Assembly (NCBI RefSeq): GCF_003268815.1
Contig: NZ_QLSV01000001.1
Coordinates: 309,055-373,054, forward strand
Source of the DNA: Flavobacterium lacus
Lineage (GTDB): Bacteria; Bacteroidota; Bacteroidia; Flavobacteriales; Flavobacteriaceae
Direction: 5' to 3'
DNA: 64,000 nucleotides
Shown: piece after piece, positions 35,550 through 45,989 of the stretch
How positions within the stretch are numbered: position 1 is the first letter of the stretch
How the letters are laid out: each line of letters opens with the position of its first letter
Program-made: the position numbers and the translations under genes
The notes under the pieces: generated by a model
What the model saw: only the letters and a program-made list of their open reading frames with translations
Told to the model about the DNA's origin: nothing
Databases searched by the model: none

Positions 35550-36707
35550 TTAAAGTATTTCGGCTAAATATTCACCAGCTTTGTAAGACATCGCTTTAAT
35601 TTCAGGTATTTTTTTAGTTAACAATTCACGGAGCTCTAACTCATCGCGTTGTAACTCTTCAAACTTCTGAATTAATTTTTGAGTATCAGCTATTTCGGTA
35701 ATGCCTAAAACCAATCGCTCTGCTCCGAAAATATCTCTCGCAATTCCTTTTGATTTTACACTATAACCCAATACCATGGTAGGCACATGATTAGAATAAG
35801 CGGCAATGGTGGCGTGTGTTCTTGCCCCAATAAAAAATCGCATTCGGGCAATATAGCCTTTGTATTGAATCGCATTCAAATGGTCCGGCAACAAAATAAC
35901 CCGGTTTGTAGATTTGAAATGATGGTAAAATTCTTGTAAAATTTCATTATCGTTATTCCCGTTAATCATAACGTGAGGCGTTAGAGCTACAGTCATAGTA
36001 GTGGTATCCAAAATATGTTGAATCAATTGGATAGAAGCTTCTTTAGACGCTTTATTTCGTTTATACACTAACGGACTGTAATTAAACCCAAGTGTATTAC
36101 CTTCTTGCCAACCTTCCGGTAAAGGAAGCTCTTCTTTCTCCATCGTAAAAGCACCATCGGCACACAGTTTTACGTTTTGGATGCCTTTTTCAATAAGGTT
36201 TTGATATGTCAATGTCTCTCGAACGAGCAATAAATCAAACGATTTTAAATCGGTTACTTTAGCAGGTGATAAATCTTCACTACCAATAGAAGCTCCCCAA
36301 AGAATTAATTTTTTACCGGCTTTTTTAACTTGTCTGTCCACTTCATACAACCAAGGTTGCTCACCATAACAATAATTATCTCCTCCGATGGATAAAAATA
36401 CGTCATGGGTAGGGATATGTTTAAAAATCTTTTGGTAAATAATTCGAATCGCATAATTTTCATTGCCAAACAACTTTACATTAAGCAAACTAACAAACCA
36501 TTCTAAGCTATATTTTTTGATTTCCACTCGGCTATCGTCAAATAAATTTGTAAGGCCGGGCATATTTTTGTCTGACTCAAAATCTTGAGACAGCAAACTG
36601 ATTTCGGCATTGGGAATATACTTTTTGATGATGGGAATACCCGATCGAACAATAGCTTCACATCCTCTGTTTTTACTTCCTCCGTGGAAAAATAGTAGAA
36701 TTTTCAT
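35550..36707 (-). CDS. Polysaccharide pyruvyl transferase family protein
   Basis: A 385-residue protein of the polysaccharide pyruvyl transferase family, which adds pyruvate ketals from phosphoenolpyruvate to sugar residues. The N-terminus 'ILLFFHGGSKNRGCEAIVRS' carries the family's 'G..N.G.Ea' motif. 'HDVFLSIGGDNYCYGEQPWL' lies near 95-115, and 'FFIGARTHATIAAYSNHVPTM' (near 300-320) is the conserved 'GaR.Ha.iaa....P...l.Y' block that includes a likely catalytic His. A pyruvate ketal would add negative charge to the glycan. The acceptor is unknown, and some family members have other activities. Confidence 0.88.
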   Translation of the reverse strand: MKILLFFHGGSKNRGCEAIVRSGIPIIKKYIPNAEISLLSQDFESDKNMPGLTNLFDDSRVEIKKYSLEWFVSLLNVKLFGNENYAIRIIYQKIFKHIPTHDVFLSIGGDNYCYGEQPWLYEVDRQVKKAGKKLILWGASIGSEDLSPAKVTDLKSFDLLLVRETLTYQNLIEKGIQNVKLCADGAFTMEKEELPLPEGWQEGNTLGFNYSPLVYKRNKASKEASIQLIQHILDTTTMTVALTPHVMINGNNDNEILQEFYHHFKSTNRVILLPDHLNAIQYKGYIARMRFFIGARTHATIAAYSNHVPTMVLGYSVKSKGIARDIFGAERLVLGITEIADTQKLIQKFEELQRDELELRELLTKKIPEIKAMSYKAGEYLAEIL

Positions 36708-36712
36708 AGTTT

Positions 36713-37744
36713 TTATTTTTTATTTCTAAAAGCACTATATCGAACAGCTAATAATAGTGCGATTACGCTTTTATTTTTGATGCTCTTCAAAAGAAACTGT
36801 TGGTAACTTGATTTATGTTGAAGCAGTAATTTTTCATAGTTGAGAATGGAATTTTGTACGGTGGAATGGGTAATCATCTTTTTGACATACCGCATTCCGT
36901 ACTTCAAAGAAATCGATGGATTAGGTTCCAGATAAATATTGATATAAGAAAGTACATTCTCAACTAAACGAATCGAACGCCATTCTTCAAGTCGCTCACG
37001 ATGATAAGTGGTATTTAAAATCGTTTCATAATCAAAATCATAAACTTCCAAGGCACGATTAAAATAGTCTTTTTTGGATAAATCACGTGTAGCACTCCCA
37101 TCAACTTCTTTGTAAAGGTAGCCACTATAATTCGTAAAATAAACATTTTGGGCGTTGTTAAATGCAAGAATATTAAAAATACCATCCTCACCTAGTGCAA
37201 CACCAACTGGAAATGTAATGGCATAGTGGTGAAGTAATTTTTTTTTATAAAATTTATTCCAGCATGTATTTAAAGAACTGTTTTGAATAAAAGTAGGTAG
37301 CAAAACAGCATTTATATAACTTTTATCCAATACTTTTTCAGCAGGAACAGATGACTTAACGTGTATAATGTGACCACCTTGCTCTCGCTTAAAATTTGAA
37401 ACAACAATATCAACATGATGTTGAACGGCTAAGGTATAAAGTTGTTCAAAAAAATCAGGAGCTATAGTATCATCAGCATCCACAAAACCGATATAATTAC
37501 CTTGAGCTAGCGCAATTCCGTTATTTCGGGCAACACTCACGCCTTGATTATCCTGATTAACAAGGATAATCCGCGAATCAGTGGCTTGATAAGAGGCTAT
37601 TATCTGTGAACTTGTATCCCGGGAACCATCATTGACAAAAATAAACTCAAGCTCAGGAAGGGTTTGACGTAAAAGGGAGTCGATACAAGCGGTAAGGTGC
37701 TTTTCGGCATTATAAACAGGTATGATGACGGAGACTTTTACCAT
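36713..37744 (-). CDS. Glycosyltransferase family 2
   Basis: A 343-residue GT-A transferase with 'VSVIIPVYNAEKHLTACIDSL' (residues 4-24), 'EFIFVNDGSRDTSSQII' and the metal-binding 'YIGFVDADDTIAPDFFEQL' (near 88-106). The C-terminal part resembles that of the WfgS/WfeV-type capsule transferases only in general fold. It is separated by 5 bp from the pyruvyl transferase gene and by 4 bp from the epimerase gene, so it belongs to the same transcript. The sugar donor is not predictable. Confidence 0.92.
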   Translation of the reverse strand: MVKVSVIIPVYNAEKHLTACIDSLLRQTLPELEFIFVNDGSRDTSSQIIASYQATDSRIILVNQDNQGVSVARNNGIALAQGNYIGFVDADDTIAPDFFEQLYTLAVQHHVDIVVSNFKREQGGHIIHVKSSVPAEKVLDKSYINAVLLPTFIQNSSLNTCWNKFYKKKLLHHYAITFPVGVALGEDGIFNILAFNNAQNVYFTNYSGYLYKEVDGSATRDLSKKDYFNRALEVYDFDYETILNTTYHRERLEEWRSIRLVENVLSYINIYLEPNPSISLKYGMRYVKKMITHSTVQNSILNYEKLLLQHKSSYQQFLLKSIKNKSVIALLLAVRYSAFRNKK

Positions 37745-37748
37745 TTTT

Positions 37749-38768
37749 CTATTTTGAATAATATTCCTTGTACCAAGCTACAAAAGCTTTTACTCCCTGA
37801 TCAACAGGGGTGTTGGGTGTATAATCAAAATCTTCAATCAAATCGTCCACATCAGCCCAAGTCCGTTCTACATCTCCGGGTTGCATCGGCAACATTTCTT
37901 TGATGGCTTTTTTACCGGTTGCTTCTTCGATAGCTTCTATAAAATCAAGTAGTTTGACCGGTTTACTGTTTCCGATATTATATAAACTATAGGGTTTTGA
38001 AATGGTGTTTTTTTCAAAACCATTCGTGATATTGACAATACCGCCAACGATATCATCAATATAAGTAAAATCACGGGAAAGATTGCCGCCGTTAAACACT
38101 TGAATCGGACGGTCATTTAAAATAGCATCGGTAAACAAAAACATCGCCATATCCGGTCGGCCCCAAGGCCCATAAACGGTAAAGAAACGCAAACCAACAG
38201 TCTGAATACCGAATAAATGACTATAGGTATGAGCCATTAATTCATTGGCTTTTTTAGTGGCAGCGTATAAACTAATGGGATGATCTACATGGTCATACAC
38301 CGAAAAAGGTATTTTTTCATTCAAGCCATAAACACTGGAACTACTGGCATAGATTAATTTTTTAACGCCATGATTCCGACAACTTTCCAGAATAGATAAA
38401 AATCCGGTGATATTGCTATCAACATATTGAAAAGGTTGTTCTAAACTAAATCGCACCCCGGCTTGAGCGGCCAAATTGCAAACTAAATCAAATTGCTCAG
38501 TGGCAAAAAGATGGTCTACCCCTTCTTTATCTTCCAGGCTTAGTTGGATGAATTGACAGCTATTTCCATGAATGGAACTCACAATCAATTCACTTGGTTT
38601 AATAGCCGTTTGATCAAAGCCTAACTGAGCTAAACGGCCAAACTTTAAAGTAACATCATAATAGTCATTGAGGTTGTCCAACCCAACTACATTGTACCCT
38701 TTGGCGAGATACTGCTCGCATAAGTGGTACCCGATAAAACCGGCTGCTCCTGTAACTAATAGCTTCAT
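37749..38768 (-). CDS. UDP-glucuronate 4-epimerase-like SDR
   Basis: A 339-residue extended SDR that most resembles enzymes interconverting UDP-GlcA and UDP-GalA. It has the NAD-binding 'VTGAAGFIGYHLCEQYLAKG' (residues 5-24), 'GLDNLNDYYDVTLKFGRL', 'NLAAQAGVRFSLEQPFQYVD' (near 97-116), the catalytic 'SSSSVYG' and 'YAATKKANE' (Tyr/Lys near 170), and 'FTVYGPWGRPDMAMFLFTD'. The RPDMA wording is typical of the UDP-GlcA epimerases. The UDP-glucose dehydrogenase encoded upstream would supply its substrate. A close alternative is another UDP-uronate epimerase. Confidence 0.9.
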   Translation of the reverse strand: MKLLVTGAAGFIGYHLCEQYLAKGYNVVGLDNLNDYYDVTLKFGRLAQLGFDQTAIKPSELIVSSIHGNSCQFIQLSLEDKEGVDHLFATEQFDLVCNLAAQAGVRFSLEQPFQYVDSNITGFLSILESCRNHGVKKLIYASSSSVYGLNEKIPFSVYDHVDHPISLYAATKKANELMAHTYSHLFGIQTVGLRFFTVYGPWGRPDMAMFLFTDAILNDRPIQVFNGGNLSRDFTYIDDIVGGIVNITNGFEKNTISKPYSLYNIGNSKPVKLLDFIEAIEEATGKKAIKEMLPMQPGDVERTWADVDDLIEDFDYTPNTPVDQGVKAFVAWYKEYYSK

Positions 38769-38777
38769 TTTTCCTGT

Positions 38778-39824
38778 TTAAGAATATTGTTTCTGGTAAT
38801 ACTGTTGGTATTCACCTGAAGTGACGTGTTGCAGCCACTTTTCATTACTCAAATACCAATCGATGGTTTGTTCTAAACCTTCTTCAAAGGTAACGGAAGG
38901 TTCCCATCCGAGTTCGTTTTGTATTTTAGAGGCATCAATCGCATACCGCAAATCGTGCCCGGGTCTGTCTTTCACATAAGAAATCAATTGTACCGAGGTT
39001 CCGGCGGAACGACCTAACTTTTCATCCATTTTTTGGCAAAGCAATTGAACCAAATCAATGTTCTGCCATTCGTTAAAACCACCAATATTATAGGTTTCAT
39101 GATTTTTACCTTGGTGAAAAACCAAATCAATCGCAATAGCATGATCGATCACATACAACCAATCCCGGGTATATTTTCCATCGCCATAAACAGGCAAAGG
39201 CTTATGGTTGATAATATTATGGATGAATAACGGAATAAGCTTTTCGGGAAAATGATTTGGCCCATAATTATTAGAACAATTCGTAATCACATAAGGCAAA
39301 CCATACGTTTCGCCATAAGCACGGACAAAGTGATCTGAACTCGCTTTGGAAGCCGAATAGGGAGAATTGGGATCATAGGGCGTAGTCTCGGTAAACAAAC
39401 CCGTTGCTCCTAACGAGCCATAAACTTCATCGGTAGAAATGTGATAAAACCGTTTGCCTTCCAAATGGTCCTTCCAAATGGTTTTGGCGGCATTCAGTAA
39501 ATTCATCGTGCCAAAAACATTTGTTTTAACAAAGGATAACGGATCGGTGATAGAACGATCAACATGCGATTCGGCAGCCAAATGGACGACACCCTCAAAT
39601 TGATGTTGTTGAAAAAGTGCATTGATAAAATCAACGTCCGTGATATCGCCTTTTATAAAGGTATAATTAGGTAAATGCTCGATATCCGATATATTTTCTA
39701 AATTCCCGGCATAAGTAAGTGCGTCCAAATTATAGATTTCATAAGTTGGATACTGAGTTACAAATCGTCTGACAACGTGCGAACCAATAAAACCGGCTCC
39801 TCCGGTGATTAGAATTTTTTTCAT
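38778..39824 (-). CDS. rfbB: dTDP-glucose 4,6-dehydratase
   Basis: A 348-residue extended SDR, second enzyme of dTDP-6-deoxysugar synthesis. Motifs are '[17 protein letters not shown]' (residues 5-21), 'NLDALTYAGNLENI', 'HLAAESHVDRSITDPLSFV', 'STDEVYGSLG' and 'PYSASKASSDHFVRAYGETYG' around the catalytic Tyr/Lys (near 160-165), then 'NCSNNYGPNHFPEKLIPL'. No rfbA, rfbC or rfbD is seen in the window, so its dTDP-glucose must come from an enzyme encoded elsewhere and the final sugar may not be rhamnose. Spacers of 9 bp downstream and 1 bp upstream tie it to the operon. Confidence 0.95.
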   Translation of the reverse strand: MKKILITGGAGFIGSHVVRRFVTQYPTYEIYNLDALTYAGNLENISDIEHLPNYTFIKGDITDVDFINALFQQHQFEGVVHLAAESHVDRSITDPLSFVKTNVFGTMNLLNAAKTIWKDHLEGKRFYHISTDEVYGSLGATGLFTETTPYDPNSPYSASKASSDHFVRAYGETYGLPYVITNCSNNYGPNHFPEKLIPLFIHNIINHKPLPVYGDGKYTRDWLYVIDHAIAIDLVFHQGKNHETYNIGGFNEWQNIDLVQLLCQKMDEKLGRSAGTSVQLISYVKDRPGHDLRYAIDASKIQNELGWEPSVTFEEGLEQTIDWYLSNEKWLQHVTSGEYQQYYQKQYS

Positions 39825-39825
39825 A

Positions 39826-41103
39826 TTATAATTTTCCGTCTGCTTGTGTTGTTAAAATTCCTTTTACATCATACACAATCGCTTTTTCTTTTTTCAATTT
39901 ATCAAAATCCAGCGAAAGAAATTCATTATGGGCAACACCTAAAACAACACCGTCGTATTTCTCGTCCTTCAGTTCTGTCGACGTTATTAAATTATATTCG
40001 TGTTTTACTTCAGCCGGATTAGCCCAGGGATCATAAATAGAAACAGCTATACCATAATCAGCCAAAGCTCTAATAACATCAACAATTTTGGTGTTACGCA
40101 CATCGGGACAATTTTCTTTAAACGTAATGCCAAGCATTAATAATTTTGCTTTGTTTACGGTGATATTCTTTTTGATCATTAGTTTGACAACCTGAGAAGC
40201 CACATAATCACCCATGCTGTCGTTCATGCGTCGTCCGGCTAAGATAATCTCCGGATGATAACCCGCTTCTTGTGCTTTTTGAGCCAAATAATAAGGGTCA
40301 ACCCCAATACAATGACCGCCCACTAACCCCGGTTTAAAAGGAAGAAAATTCCATTTAGTACCGGCCGCTTCCAACACCGCTTGGGTGTCAATATTTAATA
40401 TATTGAAGATTTTAGCCAATTCATTCACAAAAGCAATATTGATATCGCGTTGCGAATTTTCGATTACTTTGGCTGCCTCGGCTACTTTGATAGTGGGAGC
40501 TAAATGCGTCCCGGCAGTAATAACCGATTGGTATAATTCATTTACTTTAATCCCTATTTCTGGCGTAGAACCGGCTGTTACTTTTAATATTTTATCTACG
40601 GTATGTTCTTTATCTCCCGGATTGATTCGTTCCGGAGAATAACCGGCAAAAAAATCTTCGTTAAATTTCAGTCCGCTTATTTTCTCCAAAACAGGAACAC
40701 ACTCCTCTTCGGTCACCCCCGGATAAACGGTAGATTCATAAATAACGATGTCGCCTTTTTTCAACACTTTCGCAACCGTTTCGCTGGACTTATACAAAGG
40801 CGTTAAATCAGGTCGATTATTTCGGTCTACCGGAGTAGGAACCGTAACCACATAATAATTACAATCTTTGATAGAATCGATAGCAGTAGAACAAAATAAA
40901 CCATTTTCTGTCAAGGGTTCGTTGCTAAGTACTGCTTTCAACATAGCACTGTCCACCTCAAGCGTATGATCTATCCCTTGATTCAAATCATCCACCCGTG
41001 TTTGGTTAATATCAAATCCAACCACAGAGTACTTAGTAGCAAATAACCTTGCCAAGGGAAGTCCAACATAACCCAATCCAATTACTCCTATTTTAATACG
41101 CAT
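39826..41103 (-). CDS. UDP-N-acetylhexosamine 6-dehydrogenase, WbpO/TviB-like
   Basis: About 425 residues from the ATG at 41103, which starts directly before the Rossmann motif 'IKIGVIGLGYVGLPLARLFA'; an ATG at 41145 would overlap the upstream gene by 32 bp. The family features are 'YYVVTVPTPVDRNNRPDLTPL' split near 95-115, 'YESTVYPGVTEEECVPVLE', 'FFAGYSPERINPGD' and the catalytic Cys in 'GLVGGHCIGVDPYYL' (near 262). This is the wording of enzymes that oxidise UDP-GalNAc or UDP-GlcNAc to the uronic acid, as in Vi antigen TviB. A TviC-like epimerase is encoded two genes upstream. Confidence 0.93.
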   Translation of the reverse strand: MRIKIGVIGLGYVGLPLARLFATKYSVVGFDINQTRVDDLNQGIDHTLEVDSAMLKAVLSNEPLTENGLFCSTAIDSIKDCNYYVVTVPTPVDRNNRPDLTPLYKSSETVAKVLKKGDIVIYESTVYPGVTEEECVPVLEKISGLKFNEDFFAGYSPERINPGDKEHTVDKILKVTAGSTPEIGIKVNELYQSVITAGTHLAPTIKVAEAAKVIENSQRDINIAFVNELAKIFNILNIDTQAVLEAAGTKWNFLPFKPGLVGGHCIGVDPYYLAQKAQEAGYHPEIILAGRRMNDSMGDYVASQVVKLMIKKNITVNKAKLLMLGITFKENCPDVRNTKIVDVIRALADYGIAVSIYDPWANPAEVKHEYNLITSTELKDEKYDGVVLGVAHNEFLSLDFDKLKKEKAIVYDVKGILTTQADGKL

Positions 41104-41113
41104 AGTTTCTCTT

Positions 41114-42505
41114 TTATGATCCGATGGTTTGGTATTTAAAGCCAATTCGGGTTAACTTTTCTTTGTCTAATAAATTTCTGCCGTCAAAAATAAAAGCGGG
41201 TTTGTTCATGTGGGCATAAATTTTTTCCCAATCATAACCTTTAAATTCATCCCATTCGGTCAAAATGGCAATCGCGTGAGCATCTTTGCAGGCTTCATAC
41301 GGATCGTTAAAGGTCTGAATCCCTTTTTCATTTTCTTGAGAAGGACGGGTTTGTAAATAATTTAAATCAGAAATAATTTGTGTGTGTTCTACTTTGGGAT
41401 CATACACGGCCAATTTTGCTTGTTCAAAAAGCAAATCGTTCGCCACGTAAATAGCCGCAGATTCCCGCGTATCGTTGGTGTCTTTTTTAAAGGCCCAGCC
41501 CAAAAAGGCAATTTTCTTATCGGCAACCGTATTATAAAGTGTACAAACAATATTCTTGGCAAACCGAGTTTTTTGATGGTCATTCATAATAATTACTTGC
41601 TCCCAATAATCAGCTACTTCGTGAAGGCCGTATGATTTGGCAATATAAACCAAATTCAAAATATCTTTTTGAAAACAAGAACCACCAAAACCAACCGATG
41701 ATTTTAAGAACTTCGGACCAATTCGGCTATCCATACCGATCGCTCTGGCAACTTCATTCACGTCGGCACCGGTTTTTTCACACAACTCAGAAATAGAATT
41801 AATCGAAGAAACCCGTTGGGCTAAAAAAGCATTAGCAACCAATTTAGATAGCTCAGAAGACCAAACATTAGTGGTTAAAATGCGCTCTTTGGGTACCCAA
41901 TTCGCGTAAATGTCTACCAAAGCCTGAATAGCTTTTTCACCTTCCGGAGTAGTTTCGCCACCAATCAAAACGCGATCCGGGCTAAACAAATCCTCAACCG
42001 CAGTGCCTTCGGCTAAAAATTCAGGATTAGATAGAATTTGATACTTCACCCCATTGCCGGTATTTTGCAAAATACTCTTAATCGCCTCGGCGGTTCGCAC
42101 CGGCAGTGTCGATTTTTCAACTACAATTTTATCCGTTGTAGAAACACGGGCAATTTGACGGGCACACAATTCAATGTATTTTAAATCGGCCGCCAACCCT
42201 TTTCCGGAACCATAGGTTTTAGTGGGCGTATTCACAGAAATAAAAATCATTTCCGCTTCTGCAATGGCTTCATCTACAGCAGTAGAGAAAAATAAATTTC
42301 TACCACGTGCTTCGGCCACAACCTCACTCAAACCGGGTTCATAAATAGGGATATTATCCACATTCGGGTCGTTCCATAAAGCAATGCGTTGTTCATTTAA
42401 ATCAACTACAGTAACTTGTATATGCGGACACTTTTGAGCAATGACAGCCATCGTAGGACCTCCTACATAACCGGCACCAATGCAACAAATTTTTGTAATT
42501 TTCAT
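41114..42505 (-). CDS. UDP-glucose 6-dehydrogenase (eukaryote-like long form)
   Basis: About 463 residues from the ATG at 42505, chosen because it is followed directly by the nucleotide-binding '[20 protein letters not shown]'; a start at 42550 would overlap the upstream gene by 25 bp. Other features are '[20 protein letters not shown]', '[18 protein letters not shown]', '[20 protein letters not shown]' and the catalytic Cys in '[19 protein letters not shown]' (near 270). The length and insertions match animal/plant-type UGDHs rather than the short bacterial Ugd. Product: UDP-GlcA, which the UDP-GlcA 4-epimerase in the same operon can use. Confidence 0.93.
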   Translation of the reverse strand: MKITKICCIGAGYVGGPTMAVIAQKCPHIQVTVVDLNEQRIALWNDPNVDNIPIYEPGLSEVVAEARGRNLFFSTAVDEAIAEAEMIFISVNTPTKTYGSGKGLAADLKYIELCARQIARVSTTDKIVVEKSTLPVRTAEAIKSILQNTGNGVKYQILSNPEFLAEGTAVEDLFSPDRVLIGGETTPEGEKAIQALVDIYANWVPKERILTTNVWSSELSKLVANAFLAQRVSSINSISELCEKTGADVNEVARAIGMDSRIGPKFLKSSVGFGGSCFQKDILNLVYIAKSYGLHEVADYWEQVIIMNDHQKTRFAKNIVCTLYNTVADKKIAFLGWAFKKDTNDTRESAAIYVANDLLFEQAKLAVYDPKVEHTQIISDLNYLQTRPSQENEKGIQTFNDPYEACKDAHAIAILTEWDEFKGYDWEKIYAHMNKPAFIFDGRNLLDKEKLTRIGFKYQTIGS

Positions 42506-42525
42506 GCTATATAAATTTATCTTTT

Positions 42526-43512
42526 CTACTTTAAATTGTTCCAATACCAATCAACCGCCTCTTTTAATCCATCGGCAAAAGAAAACGTTGGTTGGTAACC
42601 TAACAAACGGTTCGCTTTTTCCACACTGGCCAAGGAATGCGGTATATCACCCACTCGGGGCGGCCCATAAACAATAGGGACGTCAGCAATCATCGGATCG
42701 TATACCGCTAAATAGTCCCGCAACAAATGCACCATCTGATTCAACGTAGTACGATCACCAAAAGCCGTATTATACACCGTATTCACCGCTTTTGGATGAG
42801 TAGTCAACAAGGCCAATTCATTAATTTGAACCACATTGTCAATATACGTAAAATCCCTTGAAAACAAACCATCACCGTTAATCACCGGACTTTCGTGTTG
42901 CATCAACTGCATCACAAATTTGGGTATCACCGCAGCATAAGCCCCATTCGGGTCTTGTCGTTTTCCAAACACATTAAAATAACGAAGTCCAATCGTTTCC
43001 ATTCCATACGTTCGGCTAAAGATTTCGGCATACAATTCATTCACATATTTAGTAACCGCATAAGGAGACAAAGGTTTACCAATAACATCTTCCACTTTTG
43101 GCAACGCAGCAGAATCACCATACGTGGAAGAACTTGCGGCGTAAACAAAACGTTTAACCCCGGCATCTCGTGCGGCAACAAGCATATTTAAAAACCCGGA
43201 AACATTTACATCGTTAGAAGTAATCGGATCCTGAATAGAACGTGGCACCGAACCTAGTGCCGCTTGATGCAAAACATAATCAACCCCATCCACCGCCTTT
43301 TGACAAGTAGATAAATCGCGAATATCCCCCTCAATAAAAGTAAAATTCGGATTTACCAAAAAAGGAGTGATGTTGTGACGATGCCCGGTGGCAAAATTGT
43401 CCAAACAAACCACTTTGTGTCCAATACCTAAAAAATATTCACACAAATTAGAACCAATAAAACCAGCTCCACCCGTTACTAAAACAGTATATTTATCTTT
43501 AGATTGATTCAT
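42526..43512 (-). CDS. UDP-N-acetylglucosamine 4-epimerase, WbpP/TviC-like
   Basis: A 328-residue extended SDR. It has '[18 protein letters not shown]', '[12 protein letters not shown]', '[20 protein letters not shown]' (near 85-104), '[18 protein letters not shown]' and '[15 protein letters not shown]' (Tyr/Lys near 150), then '[21 protein letters not shown]'. The GSVPRSI and [13 protein letters not shown] blocks are hallmarks of the WbpP/TviC group, which interconverts UDP-GlcNAc and UDP-GalNAc (or their uronic acids). Together with the TviB-like dehydrogenase this gives a UDP-GalNAcA route. It is adjacent to the Wzc-like gene, with the two sharing the boundary base. Confidence 0.92.
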   Translation of the reverse strand: MNQSKDKYTVLVTGGAGFIGSNLCEYFLGIGHKVVCLDNFATGHRHNITPFLVNPNFTFIEGDIRDLSTCQKAVDGVDYVLHQAALGSVPRSIQDPITSNDVNVSGFLNMLVAARDAGVKRFVYAASSSTYGDSAALPKVEDVIGKPLSPYAVTKYVNELYAEIFSRTYGMETIGLRYFNVFGKRQDPNGAYAAVIPKFVMQLMQHESPVINGDGLFSRDFTYIDNVVQINELALLTTHPKAVNTVYNTAFGDRTTLNQMVHLLRDYLAVYDPMIADVPIVYGPPRVGDIPHSLASVEKANRLLGYQPTFSFADGLKEAVDWYWNNLK

Positions 43513-45980
43513 TATTTTTTAAAATATTTTCTTACTTTACCAACAAGTGTTTTAGGTTTTTCATCTTCACCATAGGCATTGGTATAATTCCCATAAATAT
43601 AGCTGTAGCCATACCCGTAGCCATACCCGTAGCCATAACCGGTTCCATACTTCGCTCTGTTTTCAAAACCATTAAAAACAATACTTACATTTTTCAATTC
43701 TTCCCGTTGCACCCTGTTATTCAATAAATTAATCATCTCCTTTTTGGTGTAATTTTGACGAACAATGTATAAAGTTACGTCAGCATAAGGAGCCAACTCA
43801 ATAGCATCGGCAACCAATCCAACAGGAGGCGTATCTAAAATGATGTAATCATAACGCTCTTTAAGGTTAATCATCAATTGATCCATCGATTCACCAATCA
43901 ATAATTCAGATGGATTGGGAGGAACCGGACCAGAGGTTATAACATCTAAAAAGGGTATATGTGTGTGTTGAATTACCTCATCTAACGTTTTTTGACCTAC
44001 TAAATGATTAACAACACCAATATCATTTTTAATATTAAAATCATCAAATATTTTAGGCTTCCGTAAATCCAAACCAACAATCACTGTTTTTTTCTCACTT
44101 AAGGCAAAAACAGTGGCAATATTAATCGAACAGAATGTTTTTCCTTCGCCACTAATGGAAGAAGTCAACATCAATGTTTTAGAACCCTCTATTTTCTGCT
44201 TTTTATACATGAATTGAAGAGAGGAACGAATGGCCCTAAACGACTCAGAGAGCGAAGACTTTTGCTTTTCAAAGACCGCTAAATTCGATTTTGTTTGCTT
44301 CATCCCGATAATTCCGATAATAGGAATAGTCGTTAACTTACTGATATCTTCCGCATTCAACACCGTATTTTCCAAAAAGAAAATAACAAACACAGCTATC
44401 AAAGGAATAAAAAGACCGAGAAAAAAAGCTAGTACATAATTAACCTTGGTGTTTGGACCAATTTGTCCCGCACCAATATCTTTGGCTGGATCAATAAAAT
44501 GAACATCCGCTAAATTGGCTGCTTTTACAATATTTGCCTCATTACGTTTACTCAAGAAGCTGGTAAAAATAGTATTGTTTAAGTCATATTTCCTGGAAAT
44601 TTTTAAAATTTCCTGCTCATCTACAGGCAACTGACTGATTTCTGATTCGGCTTGATTTAATTTCGTATTAACAAGAGATAAATCGTACTCTAAAGAGGAT
44701 TTTGCCGATTTTATATTTTCCAACAACACACTTTTTAACGCGTCCATTTGCACGTCAAAATCCTTAAACATTTTTTGGTTTTTTACCAAATAAGGTTTTT
44801 GAGCTCGTTCTGTTGATAAATTAATGATTTTGGAAACATTTTGTGCGATATTAGGGTCATCAATACCGGCAACAGAAGGTGCAGGTAGTTTGGAAAAATC
44901 TACACTATTAACTAAATAATTTTGTAAAGATTTATAATAGGCAATTTTTCGGTTGATACCGTCTTTTTCTACTTCATAGGCTAAAATTTTAGCCGAAATT
45001 TGACTTCCTCCCGTGTTAATTTGATAATAATTTTTATTTTTCGAGAAGTTCTTTAACTCGTTTTCATTGTCTTTTAATTTGTCTTCCATTGCTAGTAAAG
45101 TACTGTCGATAAAAGCAATAGTGTTGGTCGCAAATTGATTTTTACGATCCAACTGATTTTTAACGATGGTTTTAACGGTTTCATTCAAAAAAACCACCAA
45201 TCGATTTTTATTCGTTCCCTCTAAACTTAATTTGATAATAGATTGTGCATTTTTATCAATCGTAGTTTTTATACTTCTATATTTGGTAACTGTTTCGTCA
45301 AATTTATTAAACTTTATAAAATATTCTTGACCAATGTAATTGCCAATAAAATCTGCCTTTTCTAACTTTATATTCAAAAAAGGTAAGTGAATAGGTTGGT
45401 TAAAATTAAAACGTTTTGTAAATGTTCCACTACTTACTCCCTTGCGGGTAGAAGAATTTGTGCCGTATAAAAAAGTTTCCGCTTGTTCCTCTTCAAAGAT
45501 TACGCTTACTTCGTAGGCGGTTTCAGATACAAACTTAATACCAATTAAAGTCTTTAATAACTGAGGCTCGTTTTTATCTATAATCACTTTAAAGGGCACA
45601 GAACCATAAACATCCATCAGGTAATAGTCTCCTTTTTTGAGATAATCAAGATAAAAGTCCAATTTATCCACAACCACCTCATTGTGAGACCTTGATTTTA
45701 AGGTGGATGCTAAACTTTGAACCTGATCGGATGTGCCTCCCCAATTAAAGACCAAACTAGTGTTGGAGGTAAAAAAGGGATTACTCTCCTCTTTAATAGA
45801 GATGATGGTATCTAATTCATAGATTTTTTCTTTTCGAATATTCACATTATAGGCAATAAGAAAAGCAACGATCCAGCTCATGATAAACCATTTCCAGTAA
45901 CCGGCTAGCTTTATAATAAAGCCCTTTATATCAAACTTAATTTGGTTTTCAAAAAGTGTAAAATCTTTAGACTCGAGCAT
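43512..45980 (-). CDS. Wzc-like polysaccharide co-polymerase / tyrosine autokinase (copy 2)
   Basis: An 822-residue inner-membrane protein similar in design to the copy at 10189. The first TM lies near residues 28-46; the long periplasmic coiled-coil region ends in a second TM near 515-540 ([20 protein letters not shown]). The kinase domain has Walker A (SSISGEGKT, about 610), Walker A' ([10 protein letters not shown]) and Walker B ([10 protein letters not shown]). The C-terminal tail is tyrosine-rich (residues 778-803), with five consecutive Tyr-Gly pairs plus a more irregular [12 protein letters not shown] stretch. It follows its Wza-like partner by 9 bp. No phosphatase gene is next to this copy. 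Confidence 0.95.
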   Translation of the reverse strand: MLESKDFTLFENQIKFDIKGFIIKLAGYWKWFIMSWIVAFLIAYNVNIRKEKIYELDTIISIKEESNPFFTSNTSLVFNWGGTSDQVQSLASTLKSRSHNEVVVDKLDFYLDYLKKGDYYLMDVYGSVPFKVIIDKNEPQLLKTLIGIKFVSETAYEVSVIFEEEQAETFLYGTNSSTRKGVSSGTFTKRFNFNQPIHLPFLNIKLEKADFIGNYIGQEYFIKFNKFDETVTKYRSIKTTIDKNAQSIIKLSLEGTNKNRLVVFLNETVKTIVKNQLDRKNQFATNTIAFIDSTLLAMEDKLKDNENELKNFSKNKNYYQINTGGSQISAKILAYEVEKDGINRKIAYYKSLQNYLVNSVDFSKLPAPSVAGIDDPNIAQNVSKIINLSTERAQKPYLVKNQKMFKDFDVQMDALKSVLLENIKSAKSSLEYDLSLVNTKLNQAESEISQLPVDEQEILKISRKYDLNNTIFTSFLSKRNEANIVKAANLADVHFIDPAKDIGAGQIGPNTKVNYVLAFFLGLFIPLIAVFVIFFLENTVLNAEDISKLTTIPIIGIIGMKQTKSNLAVFEKQKSSLSESFRAIRSSLQFMYKKQKIEGSKTLMLTSSISGEGKTFCSINIATVFALSEKKTVIVGLDLRKPKIFDDFNIKNDIGVVNHLVGQKTLDEVIQHTHIPFLDVITSGPVPPNPSELLIGESMDQLMINLKERYDYIILDTPPVGLVADAIELAPYADVTLYIVRQNYTKKEMINLLNNRVQREELKNVSIVFNGFENRAKYGTGYGYGYGYGYGYSYIYGNYTNAYGEDEKPKTLVGKVRKYFKK
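43572..43649 (-). repeat. Short tandem repeat encoding the tyrosine-rich tail of Wzc-2
   Basis: The segment encodes residues 778-803, with five consecutive Tyr-Gly pairs made by 6-bp units (TAC or TAT plus GGN) and then a degenerate Tyr-X series. Unit number could vary in frame. Confidence 0.8.
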
Positions 45981-45989
45981 GTTTTTAAA

